From: Paracoccaceae bacterium
Lineage (GTDB): Bacteria; Pseudomonadota; Alphaproteobacteria; Rhodobacterales; Rhodobacteraceae
DNA length: 64,000 bases
Direction: 5' to 3'
NCBI GenBank assembly: GCA_030697175.1
Contig: JAUYQR010000004.1
Span: 1 to 64,000 of the forward strand
The notes under the pieces are model-generated. The model made no database searches, had not been told where the DNA came from, and saw only the letters and a list, made by a program, of their open reading frames with translations. Below, piece by piece: positions 17,962 through 27,169 of the stretch (positions within the stretch are counted from its first letter, which is position 1; every line of letters starts with the position of its first letter). The translations under genes were made by a program, and so were the position numbers.

Positions 17962-18912
17962 ATGCACATTCTCATCCTTGGCGCGGCCGGCATGATCGGG
18001 CGCAAACTGACTGCCGCGATCACCGCAGGCGCCCTGCCCGCCACCCGGCTGACGCTGGTCGACGTGGTCATGCCGTCCCCGGCCCCCGGCGCCACGACGC
18101 TGGCGCTCAACCTGACCGATCCCGCTGCCCCCGCCAGGCTCCTGAAAGACCGCCCCGACCTGATCTTCCACCTCGCCGCCGTCGTCTCGGGCGAGGCGGA
18201 GGCGGATTTCGCCAAGGGCTACGCCACCAACCTCGATGCCTCACGCGCGCTGTTCGATGCCATCGCGGCGATCCCGGATTACCACCCGAAACTGGTGTTC
18301 GCCTCCTCGCTCGCGGTTTATGGCGCACCGTTCCCGCCGGTGATCCCCGACGATTTCCACCTTACCCCGCGCTCCAGCTACGGCACGCAAAAGGCGATGA
18401 CCGAACTTCTGATCACCGATTACAGCCGCCGCGGCTTCTTCGACGGCATCGCGATCCGCCTGCCCACGATCTGCATCCGCCCCGGCAGCCCGAACCGCGC
18501 CGCCTCGGGCTTTTACTCCTCGATCCTGCGCGAACCGCTCGCAGGGCTTCCTGCCACGCTTCCGGTGCGCGACACCTTGCGCCACTGGTTCGCCAGCCCC
18601 CGCGCCGCCACCCGCTATTTCCTGCGCGCAGCCAGCCTGACCCCGGTCGAGATCGGCCCCGACCGCGCCCTCACCATGCCCGGCCTCTCCGCCTCGGTGG
18701 CCGAGATGATCGAGGCGCTGCGCCGCGTCGCAGGGCAAAAGGCCGTCGACCTCATCACCCTTGCCCCCGACCCCGCCATCGCCGCCATCGTCGAGCCCTG
18801 GGCCGAAGCGTTCGAGGCGACCCGCGCCCGCGCCCTCGGTTTTCAAGCCGAGCAGACCTTCGACGAAATCATCCGCATCCACCTCGAGGACACCCCGCCG
18901 ACGCGGACATGA
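17962..18912 (+). CDS. NAD-dependent epimerase/dehydratase family enzyme (D-erythronate dehydrogenase-like)
   Basis: From ATG 17962 (AAAGGGG upstream) the product is 316 residues. It is an extended SDR: ILILGAAGMIGRKLTAAI (Rossmann), LIFHLAAVVSGEAEADF, FASSLAVYG with YGTQKAMTELLITDY (YxxxK catalytic pair), and RLPTICIRPGSPNRAASGFYSSILREPL. The overall pattern matches the DenD group that oxidises D-erythronate, but substrate assignment from motifs alone is uncertain. Kinase and decarboxylase partners of that pathway are not adjacent. Confidence 0.75.
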   Translation: MHILILGAAGMIGRKLTAAITAGALPATRLTLVDVVMPSPAPGATTLALNLTDPAAPARLLKDRPDLIFHLAAVVSGEAEADFAKGYATNLDASRALFDAIAAIPDYHPKLVFASSLAVYGAPFPPVIPDDFHLTPRSSYGTQKAMTELLITDYSRRGFFDGIAIRLPTICIRPGSPNRAASGFYSSILREPLAGLPATLPVRDTLRHWFASPRAATRYFLRAASLTPVEIGPDRALTMPGLSASVAEMIEALRRVAGQKAVDLITLAPDPAIAAIVEPWAEAFEATRARALGFQAEQTFDEIIRIHLEDTPPTRT

Positions 18913-18923
18913 GTCAACTCTGA

Positions 18924-18985
18924 TCTTCCTCTTTGCAAAAATATCCCACGGGGGTCCGGGGGTGTGAAACCCCCGGCGGCCTGCC
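18924..18985 (+). repeat. Dispersed AT-core repeat, copy 3, with GGGGGT hairpin
   Basis: CTTCCTCTTTGCAAAAATAT is followed by CCCACGGGGGTCCGG and then GGGGGTGTGAAACCCCC, a six-pair stem with loop GTGAA. The same two-part arrangement occurs at 34441-34500. It lies between the dehydrogenase gene and the convergent aminotransferase gene and may serve as a bidirectional terminator. Confidence 0.6.
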
Positions 18986-19079
18986 CCATGACCGGCAGGC
19001 TGGGCATCGCACCATCCGCCCCCGCCCGCGCGCTGCGGGCAAGCGGCAGGCCCCGTTGCAGGCCGAAGCGCTTCAGGCC

Positions 19080-20297
19080 TCAGGCCCCCGCCGCCACCAC
19101 CTTCGCTGCCGCCGCCAAGGCACCCTGCCCGTGCGGGATGTCCAAGGCGACCATCCCGGCCTCCATCACCGCCAGCGCGCCCAGCGTCATGTGCGCGTTG
19201 ACATGCCCCATGTGCGCCACCCGCAGAAAGCCGTGATAGGCCGGGTCATCCGACGCGGCCATGCCCAGCCCGATGCCCAGCGTCACCCCCGCCTGCTTTT
19301 CCGTCCAGGTCCTGAGCCGCGTCGCGTGCGGCGCGCCCATCCGGGCCGCCGTCACCGACCAGCCTCGCGCGCCCGGATCTGCCACGTTCATCGCGATCGC
19401 CGGATTGCCCGCGCTCCAGGCGTCAAAGGTGGCCCAGACCGCGCCCGCCAGCACCCGGTGGCGGTGCCAGACCTGCGCCAGACCTTCCTCGTTGATCATG
19501 TCCAGCGCCTCGCGCAACCCGTAAAGATGATGCGTCGGCGCGGTGCCGTCCCAGTATTGCCAGAACTCCACCGGCTCGGCGCGCGGTCCCCAGGCCCAAT
19601 AGGGTGTCGCCAGATCGCCGCCCTTGCAGCGCATCCGCGCTTCTTCCGAAAACCACACGAAGGCCAGCCCCGGCGGCGTCATCAGGCCCTTCTGGCTGGC
19701 AGCCACCGTGACATCGACGCCCCACTCGTCCATCCGGTATTCATCGCAGCCCAGCGAGGCGATGCAATCCACCGCCAGAAGCGCGGGATGCCCCGCCGCG
19801 TCCATCGCCGCACGCAGCGCCGGGATGTCGGTCTTGACCGAACTTGCGGTGTCGACCTGCGTCGTCAGCACCGCCTTGATCCTGTGGCCCGTGTCGGCCC
19901 GCAACGCCGCCTCGACGCGGCCCATGTCCGGCGCCACGGCCTTGCCGAAATCCAGCACCTCGACATCCACCCCCATCGCCCGCGCGCTGTTGGCCCATGA
20001 CAGGCCGAATTGCCCCACCGCCAGCACCAGCGCCTTGTCGCCGCGGCTGAACAGGTTGGCATTGGCCGCCTCCCATGCCGCATGACCGTTGCCGATGTAC
20101 ATCGCCACATGCGCCGCCGTTCCCGCCACGCGCCGCAGGTCGGGCCACAGCCCGGCGACCAGCTCGATCAACCCGCCCTCGTAGATGTTCGGCGACCCGC
20201 GGTGCATCGCCTGCAACACACGGTCGGGCATCGTCGAGGGGCCGGGAATGGCAAGGTAAGGGCGGCCGTGGGCGAGGCTCATGTGATACTCCGTCAT
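19080..20297 (-). CDS. Class V aminotransferase (alanine/serine-glyoxylate type)
   Basis: From ATG 20297 (MTEYHMSLAHGRPYLAIPGP) the PLP enzyme has 405 residues. The start of the fold reads PGPSTMPDRVLQAMHRGSPNIYE. LLAVDCIASLGCDEYRMDEWGVDVTVAASQKGLMTPPGLAFV has the PLP-ring Asp and the Schiff-base Lys (SQKGL). It likely transaminates glyoxylate with serine or alanine. It converges with the dehydrogenase gene across a repeat. The frame is open for a short way beyond ATG 20297, but without family similarity. Confidence 0.85.
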   Translation of the reverse strand: MTEYHMSLAHGRPYLAIPGPSTMPDRVLQAMHRGSPNIYEGGLIELVAGLWPDLRRVAGTAAHVAMYIGNGHAAWEAANANLFSRGDKALVLAVGQFGLSWANSARAMGVDVEVLDFGKAVAPDMGRVEAALRADTGHRIKAVLTTQVDTASSVKTDIPALRAAMDAAGHPALLAVDCIASLGCDEYRMDEWGVDVTVAASQKGLMTPPGLAFVWFSEEARMRCKGGDLATPYWAWGPRAEPVEFWQYWDGTAPTHHLYGLREALDMINEEGLAQVWHRHRVLAGAVWATFDAWSAGNPAIAMNVADPGARGWSVTAARMGAPHATRLRTWTEKQAGVTLGIGLGMAASDDPAYHGFLRVAHMGHVNAHMTLGALAVMEAGMVALDIPHGQGALAAAAKVVAAGA

Positions 20298-20357
20298 TGA
20301 CCCGCCATGGCTATGCCGCCCCGCCGGGCGCGTCAACGGCACGCCGATCAGGACATG

Positions 20358-20412
20358 CCATCCCCGGGCCATCCCCGGGCCATCCCCGGGTCACCCCCGG
20401 GCCATCCCCGTG
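20358..20412. repeat. 11-bp tandem repeat
   Basis: Five units of CCATCCCCGGG (three exact, then TCACCCCCGGG and CCATCCCCGTG) run from 20358 to 20412 in the divergent gap between the aminotransferase and the ABC exporter. Each unit holds a CCCGGG palindrome. Unit number may vary between strains. Confidence 0.8.
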
Positions 20413-20508
20413 CCATACACGGACCAGACGTTTGCCAGACGCGCCCCAGACCGGTCTCCGCCGCCCCGCGTCGGGCCGCCCACCCGCCCCGCCACACCCA
20501 TCGGTGAC

Positions 20509-22320
20509 TTGAGCCGCGTCGTCTTTGCCGCTAGATCCGGCTCTCAGCGCCAGAAAGGCCCGGTCCCGTTGCAGCCTGCCAGCACCTACCGTTCGCGCGA
20601 TCTTCTGGCCCGCTTCTGGCGGACGTATCTGCGCCCCTACCTGCCGCTGATGCTGGTGGCGTTCCTTCTGATGATGGTCGAAGGCTCCACGCTCGGCCTG
20701 CTCAGCTACATGATCGAGCCGCTGTTCGACCAGGTCTTCGCCGCAGGCGGGCAGGCCGCACTGCTTGGCGTCGGGGCCGCGATCCTCGGGCTCTTTGTCA
20801 CCCGTGCGATCACCTCGGTCACCGGTCGCTGGCTCCTGACCAAGGTCAACCAGAACGCCGCAGCGGCAATGCAGACCGATCTCGTGCGCCACCTTCTGAC
20901 GCTTGATGCCTCGTTCTTCCAGACCCACCCGCCGGGCAGCCTGATCGACCGTGTGCAAGGCGACACGATGGCCGCACAAGGCGCCGCGACGATGGTCATC
21001 ACCGGCGTCGGACGCGATGTCGTGGCGCTTGTCAGCCTGTTTGTCGTGGCCATCAACATCGACCCGTGGTGGACGCTGGCCGCGATGATCGGCACCCCGC
21101 TCCTCTTGCTGCCGGCGATGGGCCTGCAACGCTACATCCGCCGCAAGACCATGCAGATGCGCGAGCAATCCGGCCTGCGCGCCACCCGGCTGGACGAAAT
21201 CTTCCACGGCATCCAGGCGGTCAAGCTGAACCGGATGGAAGACTACCAGTCCGGCCGTTTCAGCAGCATCGTCCGCCGTATCGTCCGCGCCGAGGTGAAA
21301 TCCGCCGTCGGCCGTGCCATGATGCCGGGGCTGGTCGACATCGTCACCGGCATCGGGTTCTTCGCCGTGCTGATGCTTGGCGGGCGCGAGGTCGCCGAAG
21401 GCACCCGCACCACGGGCGAGTTCATGGCCTTCTTCACCGCGATGGCCCTGACCTTCCAGCCGATCCGCCGCCTCAGCGAACTTGCCGGCGTCTGGCAGAT
21501 CGCCTCGGCCAGCCTTGAGCGGATCTACAGCCTCCTCGACACGCCCTCCGAAAGCCGCCGCCCGGCGGTCAGCTTCGCCCTGCCGCCGCCCGGCCCGCCC
21601 GAAGTCCGGTTTGACAACGTCGTCTTCGCTTACCCCGACCGCCCGGTGCTGAACGGCGTCAGCTTCACCGCCGAGGCGGGCCGCGTCACCGCCCTCGTCG
21701 GGGCTTCCGGGGCTGGCAAAAGCACGATCTTCCAACTGATCTCGGCGCTTGCCGAACCCGCCTCCGGCCGTATCCTGATCGGCGGCGTCGACACCGCCAC
21801 CATGACGCTCCCCGACCAGCGCAGCCTACTGGCCAGCGTGTCGCAGGACGCTGCACTGTTCGATGAAACCCTGCGCGAAAACCTGACCCTCGGGCGCGAT
21901 GACCTGATCGACGACCGCATCGCCACGGCCCTCGGGGATGCCGAGGTGTCCAGCTTCATCGACAGCCTGCCGCTTGGTCTTGAAACCCCCGCAGGCCCGC
22001 GCGGTTCTGCCCTTTCCGGCGGTCAGCGCCAGCGCATCGCCATCGCCCGCGCGCTGCTTGCCGATGCGCCGGTGCTGTTGCTGGATGAGGCCACCTCCGC
22101 GCTCGACACCCGCACCGAAGCCGCCGTCTCCGACGCGCTCGCGCGTGCGCAATCGGGGCGCACCACCCTCGTCATCGCGCACCGTCTGTCCACGGTAAAG
22201 GATGCCCACAAGATCATCGTTCTGGACCAGGGCCGCGTCGCCGAGGAAGGCACCCATGCCGACCTTCTGGCCAAGGGCGGCCTTTACGCGCAGCTTCACG
22301 ATCTGCAACTGCGCGAGTGA
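20509..22320 (+). CDS. ABC exporter, fused permease-ATPase (MsbA-like)
   Basis: A half-transporter of about 603 residues from TTG 20509; the frame is open back to a GTG at 20410, so the start is uncertain. The transmembrane domain (to about 315) begins YLPLMLVAFLLMMVEGSTLGLLSYM. The ATPase domain has Walker A VGASGAGKSTIF, signature LSGGQRQRIAIARALL, Walker B VLLLDEATSALD and the switch His in VIAHRLSTV. Homologs flip lipid A or lipids, or export drugs. The substrate here is not known. ygfZ follows after 40 bases. Confidence 0.85.
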   Translation: MSRVVFAARSGSQRQKGPVPLQPASTYRSRDLLARFWRTYLRPYLPLMLVAFLLMMVEGSTLGLLSYMIEPLFDQVFAAGGQAALLGVGAAILGLFVTRAITSVTGRWLLTKVNQNAAAAMQTDLVRHLLTLDASFFQTHPPGSLIDRVQGDTMAAQGAATMVITGVGRDVVALVSLFVVAINIDPWWTLAAMIGTPLLLLPAMGLQRYIRRKTMQMREQSGLRATRLDEIFHGIQAVKLNRMEDYQSGRFSSIVRRIVRAEVKSAVGRAMMPGLVDIVTGIGFFAVLMLGGREVAEGTRTTGEFMAFFTAMALTFQPIRRLSELAGVWQIASASLERIYSLLDTPSESRRPAVSFALPPPGPPEVRFDNVVFAYPDRPVLNGVSFTAEAGRVTALVGASGAGKSTIFQLISALAEPASGRILIGGVDTATMTLPDQRSLLASVSQDAALFDETLRENLTLGRDDLIDDRIATALGDAEVSSFIDSLPLGLETPAGPRGSALSGGQRQRIAIARALLADAPVLLLDEATSALDTRTEAAVSDALARAQSGRTTLVIAHRLSTVKDAHKIIVLDQGRVAEEGTHADLLAKGGLYAQLHDLQLRE

Positions 22321-22360
22321 CCCTTTCCTTCCCCCCGCCACGCGCCCTATATCTGGCCGC

Positions 22361-23122
22361 ATGACAGGCGAAACCGCACCCGACCGCACCCTCTGGCACT
22401 TGACCGGCAGCGATGCCCTGCACTTCCTGCAAGGCCTTGTGTCGAATGACATCCGTCCGCTCGAGGCAGCCGCCGGCAGCGTCTGGGCAGCACTCCTGAC
22501 GCCGCAGGGCAAATATCTGGCGGATTTCTTCGTCATTCGCCCGGCTGAAGGCCCGGTGCTGATCGACATCGCCACCGCCCTTGCGCCCGCAACCCTGAAA
22601 CGCCTGACGATGTATCGCCTGCGCGCCGATGTGCAGATCGCGCTGTCGCGCCTTCACGTCCAGCGCGGCCTTGGCACGCCGCCCGAAGGCGCTTTCCCGG
22701 ACCCGCGCCACCCGGCCCTTGGCTGGCGCGCCTATGACGCCACCGAAGGCAGCGCGCCCAGCATCGACTGGGACGCGATCCGCGTCGAACACCTGATCCC
22801 GGAAAGCGGGATCGAACTTGTTCCCGACGACACCTATATCCTCGAGGCCGGGTTTGAACGGCTGCACGGCGTCGATTTCCGCAAGGGCTGCTACGTCGGT
22901 CAGGAAGTCACCGCCCGGATGAAACACAAGACCGACCTGCGCAAGGGTTTGGCCCGGGTTCGCATCGAAGGCTCCGCCCCGCCGGGCACCTCCATCACCG
23001 CCGGCGAAAAGTCGGTCGGCACGCTATTCACCCAAAGCGGCGGCCATGCCATCGCCCACCTGCGCTTCGATCAGGCGACCGGAGAGATGCGCGCCGGAAC
23101 CGCCCGCCTCTGGCGCACATGA
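22361..23122 (+). CDS. ygfZ: YgfZ/GcvT-domain folate-binding protein
   Basis: A 253-residue protein with the YgfZ signature KGCYVGQEVTAR (residues 184-195) containing the conserved Cys, and an N-terminal GcvT-like domain (WHLTGSDALHFLQGLVSNDI, LLTPQGKYLADFFVI). It binds tetrahydrofolate and helps maintain Fe-S enzymes, which fits an organism rich in Fe-S bacteriochlorophyll enzymes, though it is a general function. Confidence 0.88.
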   Translation: MTGETAPDRTLWHLTGSDALHFLQGLVSNDIRPLEAAAGSVWAALLTPQGKYLADFFVIRPAEGPVLIDIATALAPATLKRLTMYRLRADVQIALSRLHVQRGLGTPPEGAFPDPRHPALGWRAYDATEGSAPSIDWDAIRVEHLIPESGIELVPDDTYILEAGFERLHGVDFRKGCYVGQEVTARMKHKTDLRKGLARVRIEGSAPPGTSITAGEKSVGTLFTQSGGHAIAHLRFDQATGEMRAGTARLWRT

Positions 23123-23166
23123 AAAAGGCCGCCAACCGGCGACCTCGTTCCACAGCCTGATCCACC

Positions 23167-23730
23167 TCAGGCGCGTTCGGAATATTCCATCAGTTCGGTG
23201 TGCACGATGATGACCTCATCGACGTTGATGAACGGCGGCACCATGATCCGCACGCCATTGTCCAGCACCGCAGGCTTGTAGGATTTGCTGGCCGTCTGGC
23301 CGTTCTGCACCGGCTCGGTCTCGACCACGCGGCAGGTCACCTTCTGCGGGATCGTCACGTTCAACGGCTCGTCGCCGAAATACTGCACCGACACGGTCAT
23401 GCCGTCCTGCAGGAACGGCCACCGTTCACCCAGAAGGTCGGCGTCCAGCTCGATCTGCTCGTAGGTCTGGCTGTCCATGAACACCAGCCGCCCGTCGTTT
23501 TCGTACAGGAACTGCTGGTCCTTCATCTCAAGCTCGACCTGCTCGACCTTGTCTTCCGACCGGAACCGCTCGTTCAGCTTTCGACCGTCGCGCAGGTTCT
23601 TCAATTCGACCTGCGCGAAGGCCCCACCCTTGCCCGGTTTGACATGGTTGACCTTGACCGAGGCCCACAAACCGCCGTCGTGTTCGATGATCGTCCCGGG
23701 ACGGATCTCGTTTCCATTTATTTTCGGCAT
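23167..23730 (-). CDS. efp: Translation elongation factor P
   Basis: From ATG 23730 ([12 protein letters not shown]) this is 187 residues, the usual EF-P length. The KOW-like domain carries the loop [21 protein letters not shown], whose lysine is the site modified in many bacteria. The OB domains follow ([36 protein letters not shown]). It rescues ribosomes stalled at polyproline; several proteins in this window carry such runs. Confidence 0.95.
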   Translation of the reverse strand: MPKINGNEIRPGTIIEHDGGLWASVKVNHVKPGKGGAFAQVELKNLRDGRKLNERFRSEDKVEQVELEMKDQQFLYENDGRLVFMDSQTYEQIELDADLLGERWPFLQDGMTVSVQYFGDEPLNVTIPQKVTCRVVETEPVQNGQTASKSYKPAVLDNGVRIMVPPFINVDEVIIVHTELMEYSERA

Positions 23731-23945
23731 TGTGGCCAAACCTTGTACAAATGTTGAAGAATTGGGAACCGTCCCTATATCTACGCAGTTAGCGGGTGAC
23801 AAGACGACTAGATGCAGTAGGGTAAACCAAGAGCCATGCACTCAGCGCATGGCAGTCATTCCAAACACGAAGGGCCGAATCGCGCTCAAATCGTTACAAG
23901 CGCCGGACGCAGCAGAAGACAAGAGCAAGAAAAAAGGAAAACCCG

Positions 23946-24272
23946 ATGCTCGATACCATCGACAGCACCGCCTTCAACTTCGAACAGGGTCAGCGCGCGC
24001 GCAAGCTTTTTGCGGCTGTGGTACTGGCAGCTTTGGACGACGCGATCGCGGATGACAAGAAATACGGCAACGGGCCTGACCAGATCGCCCGCTGGGCGCG
24101 GTCGCGCGACGGGCGCGAAGTGTTGTCCTGTGCCGGGATCGACCCGAACGAACGTGTCGTGAAGGGCCTGATGGAATTCGTCTCGAAAGGCGTGCGCACC
24201 TCCGTCGCGCTCAGCCGCGAAGAATCCGAGCGTCGCCACGCGATGGAAGCCGAACAGGCCGAAGCCGCCTGA
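23946..24272 (+). CDS. Conserved small protein, possibly DUF6280
   Basis: A 108-residue acidic, mainly helical protein (MLDTIDSTAFNFEQGQRARKL, AALDDAIADDKKYGNGPDQIARWARSRDGREVLSCAGIDPNERVV) with no signal peptide and a charged C-terminus. It resembles a small family I recall from Rhodobacteraceae as DUF6280; that is a low-certainty recollection and no function is known. It is divergent from efp and ends 28 bases before a strong terminator. Confidence 0.6.
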   Translation: MLDTIDSTAFNFEQGQRARKLFAAVVLAALDDAIADDKKYGNGPDQIARWARSRDGREVLSCAGIDPNERVVKGLMEFVSKGVRTSVALSREESERRHAMEAEQAEAA

Positions 24273-24300
24273 TCCTTGCAGATCGCCGAAGCAAAAGAAA

Positions 24301-24324
24301 ACGCGCCAGCCTTGGCGCGTTTTT
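24301..24324 (+). terminator. Rho-independent terminator
   Basis: ACGCGCCA (24301-24308) pairs perfectly with TGGCGCGT (24313-24320) around a GCCT loop, extended by flanking A/T pairs, and a T-run follows to 24324. The A-rich left flank means it may also work for the minus-strand gene ending at 24365. Confidence 0.85.
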
Positions 24325-24364
24325 CATTTGGCTCATGCCGTGGTTTGGCTGGCGTTCGCGCGGG

Positions 24365-25603
24365 TCACTCGTAGGGGCGTGACGCCAGCGCGCGGTTGAT
24401 CTCGGCCCGCACCAGCTTGCGCACGTTGCGGGTGATCCGCTCGCCAAGCGCGCCTTGCAGTTCCTCGCGGATCAGGTCGCGCACGATTTCGTTCAGAACG
24501 TCCTCGTCCACCATTGCGTAGCCCGGCTCAAGGTCGGTTCCCTCAGCCTCTTCAGCCTGGAGAGCCAACGCCATCTCGTCACTGCCAGAGTCCGGGTCAT
24601 CGGCGCTGGCTTCGGCCACCGGTTCCGGCGGCGTGACGGCAAGCCCGGCCAAGACCGGCTCAGCAATCACCGGCTCCGGAATGACTGGCTCAGCAATCAC
24701 CGGCTCAGCAATCACCGGCTCCGCACTCGCCGCTTCAGCAACCACCGGCTCCGCAACCGCATCGGCGGCAACCGCTGGCTCTTCGGCACGCCCATCGGAT
24801 ACCGGCCCAAGGTCGGCTGGCGCCCGGCTGCGCGGGTGGGCGAAGAACGGCACCGGTTGCTCGGGATAACCCATCGTCAGCGACATTCGCGCGTCGGCCG
24901 TCCCATCTGCCGCGTCGCTCACCAGTTCGGCGTCCTCGACACCCTCGGCAAGCTCGGCAAGCGTCAGCTCGGGTTCCTCCCAGATCTCGTCTTCCCACTC
25001 TGCGTCGATCAGGTGCAGCGTCGCCGCAGCCCGCACAGGCGAGCTTGCCAGATTGGCCGCCTGTTCCGCGCCTGCCTGCGCCTGGGGTGCCGCGTCATGC
25101 CCGGTCACAGCCTCCGCCGCCTCCGGTTCGGCAAGGGCCGCCTTGATCGCCGCAATGGTCTGGTCGCCCGGCTCGGCGCCCGGCTCGGCGACAGTCTGAC
25201 CGTCCGGCCCAGCACTCGCATCCGCCACCGGCCCAGCACTCGCAAAGCTGCCGGTGTCCAGGGCCGCAAGCGGTTCTGACACGGGGTCAGACACAAGCTC
25301 CAGAACCGTATCCGGCACCTCGGGCATGGCAGCTTCCGGCACCGCCGCGACTTCGGCTTCGACGGCAAGATGATGGATTTCCGCCCCCGCGGCGGCTTCG
25401 ACGGCAGGCGCTTGCGGCTCCTGCACCGCGGTGGCCAGCACCAGCGGTTCGGGCTGCACATCCGGCACCACCCGCAGGGCGGGCGTCAGCAGCAGCTTGT
25501 CAAAGCCCAGGTCGCGCGTCCGGGTGCGTGGCTCTGCAGAAACCAGACGCCTGATCGACGACACGACATCCTCGATCTCATGGTTGCTGAGCGGTTCCGA
25601 CAT
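24365..25603 (-). CDS. PopZ-like acidic, proline-rich protein
   Basis: The 412-residue protein has three parts. The N-terminus (LSNHEIEDVVSSIRRLVSAE) resembles the PopZ/DUF2497 opening helix, whose SIRRIIS-type motif binds partners. A long linker (about 50-350) is rich in Glu, Pro, Ala and Val, with repeats of EPVIA/EPVLA. The C-terminus (VDEDVLNEIVRDLIREELQG, GERITRNVRKLVRAEIN) is a basic-acidic helical segment like the PopZ oligomerisation region. No signal peptide. PopZ organises cell poles by self-assembly; whether this protein does so is inference. Confidence 0.5.
   Translation of the reverse strand: MSEPLSNHEIEDVVSSIRRLVSAEPRTRTRDLGFDKLLLTPALRVVPDVQPEPLVLATAVQEPQAPAVEAAAGAEIHHLAVEAEVAAVPEAAMPEVPDTVLELVSDPVSEPLAALDTGSFASAGPVADASAGPDGQTVAEPGAEPGDQTIAAIKAALAEPEAAEAVTGHDAAPQAQAGAEQAANLASSPVRAAATLHLIDAEWEDEIWEEPELTLAELAEGVEDAELVSDAADGTADARMSLTMGYPEQPVPFFAHPRSRAPADLGPVSDGRAEEPAVAADAVAEPVVAEAASAEPVIAEPVIAEPVIPEPVIAEPVLAGLAVTPPEPVAEASADDPDSGSDEMALALQAEEAEGTDLEPGYAMVDEDVLNEIVRDLIREELQGALGERITRNVRKLVRAEINRALASRPYE
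24640..24760. repeat. Short tandem coding repeats (EPVIA units)
   Basis: Imperfect 15-base units of the form GCAATCACCGGCTCA recur at least five times here, encoding the EPVIA/EPVIP/EPVVA series in the linker of the PopZ-like protein. The copy number may be variable. Confidence 0.75.
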
Positions 25604-25717
25604 CGCAGCGCATTCCGTTCTTGTTGTCTCGCAGGCTCACATAATCACATGCCGAGCCAGATTAACACTGGGCAATGCGAAGGCTACATTAAACCCAAGG
25701 TTGTGTCACCTTGCCGC

Positions 25718-27091
25718 TCAGTTTCCGATCTTCTTCAGGATGCGGTCCAGTTTCTTGCCCTGCGCCGAGGTCGAGGGGGCCGACTGGACCGAGTTGTAAT
25801 AGGCCTCGGGGTCATAGGTCGGAATCCCGAGCTGCAGGTGGTCAACGGTCAAGAGTCCCATCGACGACAGCACCTGATAAACGCCGACATACCGCTGCGC
25901 TTCGGCTTCAAGCCGGGCATTGCGCGCGTCCAGCAGTTCCTGCTCGGCATCCAGCACGTCCAGCGTCGTGCGCGCACCAAGTGCTGCTTCCTCGCGCACG
26001 CCGTCAAAAGCGGTTTGCGCGGCACGCACCTGCTGGTCCGTCGCCTCGATCGACGCCGCCGAGACCGCAAGATTGGCCCAGGCCACGCCCAGGCCCTGCG
26101 CAATCCCCACCGCCGTCTGCTGCAAGGCCGCGCGGGCGCGGTCCTTGCCCGCCAGCGCCTGCCGGTAAACCGCAGACAGCCGCCCGCCAGCATACAGCGT
26201 CTGGTTCAACTGCAGCCCGAAGGTTTGCGTGTCCAGCCCGTCATCATCGCGGCTGATCGAGGCGCTTGCACCCAGCGTCGGCTTCATCCCGGCCTCGGCA
26301 AGATCGACCTGCCGCTCCGCAATGGTGACCAGATGCTGCGCCTGACGCAGCACCGGATGCGTCTTCATTGCCACCGACTGCGCTTCGTCCACGTTGCGCG
26401 GCAGGCGCGGTGCCGAAGGCAAGCCGGCCAGACGCCCGGGATAGGCGCCGGTTGCGGCCTTGTAGGCCTCGCGCGCCACCATCAACTGCCCGTCCGCCGC
26501 CGCCAGCGCCGCGCGCGAAGACGCCAGCCGCGCCTCGGCAATCGCCACGTCGGTGCGGGTGATCTCGCCCACGTCGAACCGGTCCTGCGACGCGCGCAAT
26601 TCCTGCGTGATCAGCCGAAAGTTCGATTGCCGCAGCGCCACCACTTCCTGCGCAAGTCGCACATCCACATAGGCCTGCACCGTCGCCAGCAACACCTGCT
26701 GTTCCACATCGATCAGCGCCTGCCGCGTTGCCAGCACGCTTTCCCTGGCAATCGCCACGCCAAGCGCGTTGCGGCCGAAATCCAGCAGCGTCAGTTGCGC
26801 ACTGAGGGTCAACGAGGAACTCAGTCCCTCCGACGTGACCACGCCGCCCGCAGTCTCCTGATCGGCCTTCCGCCAGCCCGACTGCGCGGTGAACTGCACC
26901 ACCGGACGCAAGGTGGACACGGCCAGCGCCACATCCTCATCCGCAGCGCGCAACACGGCGCGGTTCTGATCCAGAAGGTTGGAAGTGCGGTAGGCTGCGA
27001 TCAGTGCATCCGCCAGCGTCTCGGCGTTTGCCACAGGTGCCGCGGCCACACCCGCCAGCACCACCGCCGCCATCCGAAACCACTTGCGCAT
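25718..27091 (-). CDS. tolC: TolC-family outer-membrane efflux/secretion channel
   Basis: A 457-residue protein with a signal peptide (MAAVVLAGVAAAPVANAE). Two OEP repeats are visible: ETLADALIAAYRTSNLLDQNRAVLRAADE with TLRPVVQFTAQSGW at the start, and the second with HPVLRQAQHLVTIAERQVDLAEAGMKPTLGASASIS and LNQTLYAGGRLSAVYRQA. Long amphipathic helices between them form the periplasmic tunnel. The length suits a TolC used with type I secretion or RND pumps; no partner is adjacent. The Pcm-type gene lies 78 bases upstream. Confidence 0.9.
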   Translation of the reverse strand: MRKWFRMAAVVLAGVAAAPVANAETLADALIAAYRTSNLLDQNRAVLRAADEDVALAVSTLRPVVQFTAQSGWRKADQETAGGVVTSEGLSSSLTLSAQLTLLDFGRNALGVAIARESVLATRQALIDVEQQVLLATVQAYVDVRLAQEVVALRQSNFRLITQELRASQDRFDVGEITRTDVAIAEARLASSRAALAAADGQLMVAREAYKAATGAYPGRLAGLPSAPRLPRNVDEAQSVAMKTHPVLRQAQHLVTIAERQVDLAEAGMKPTLGASASISRDDDGLDTQTFGLQLNQTLYAGGRLSAVYRQALAGKDRARAALQQTAVGIAQGLGVAWANLAVSAASIEATDQQVRAAQTAFDGVREEAALGARTTLDVLDAEQELLDARNARLEAEAQRYVGVYQVLSSMGLLTVDHLQLGIPTYDPEAYYNSVQSAPSTSAQGKKLDRILKKIGN

Positions 27092-27169
27092 CCTGTCAAC
27101 CTTTCAGTGCGGGCCTGATGCCCAATCCAGCGCCCGCCCAACCGCAGTCGGACGCACGATCCGCAAATG

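Noticed and set aside
20358-20412. The 11-bp array as a replication-origin iteron set
   Set aside because: No replication initiator gene nearby and the units are GC-only palindromes without AT-rich flank.
24455-25279. Arg/His-rich plus-strand frame opposite the PopZ-like gene
   Set aside because: It mirrors the acidic repeats of the minus-strand protein; repeated RLSNHRL units are the antisense of EPVIA.
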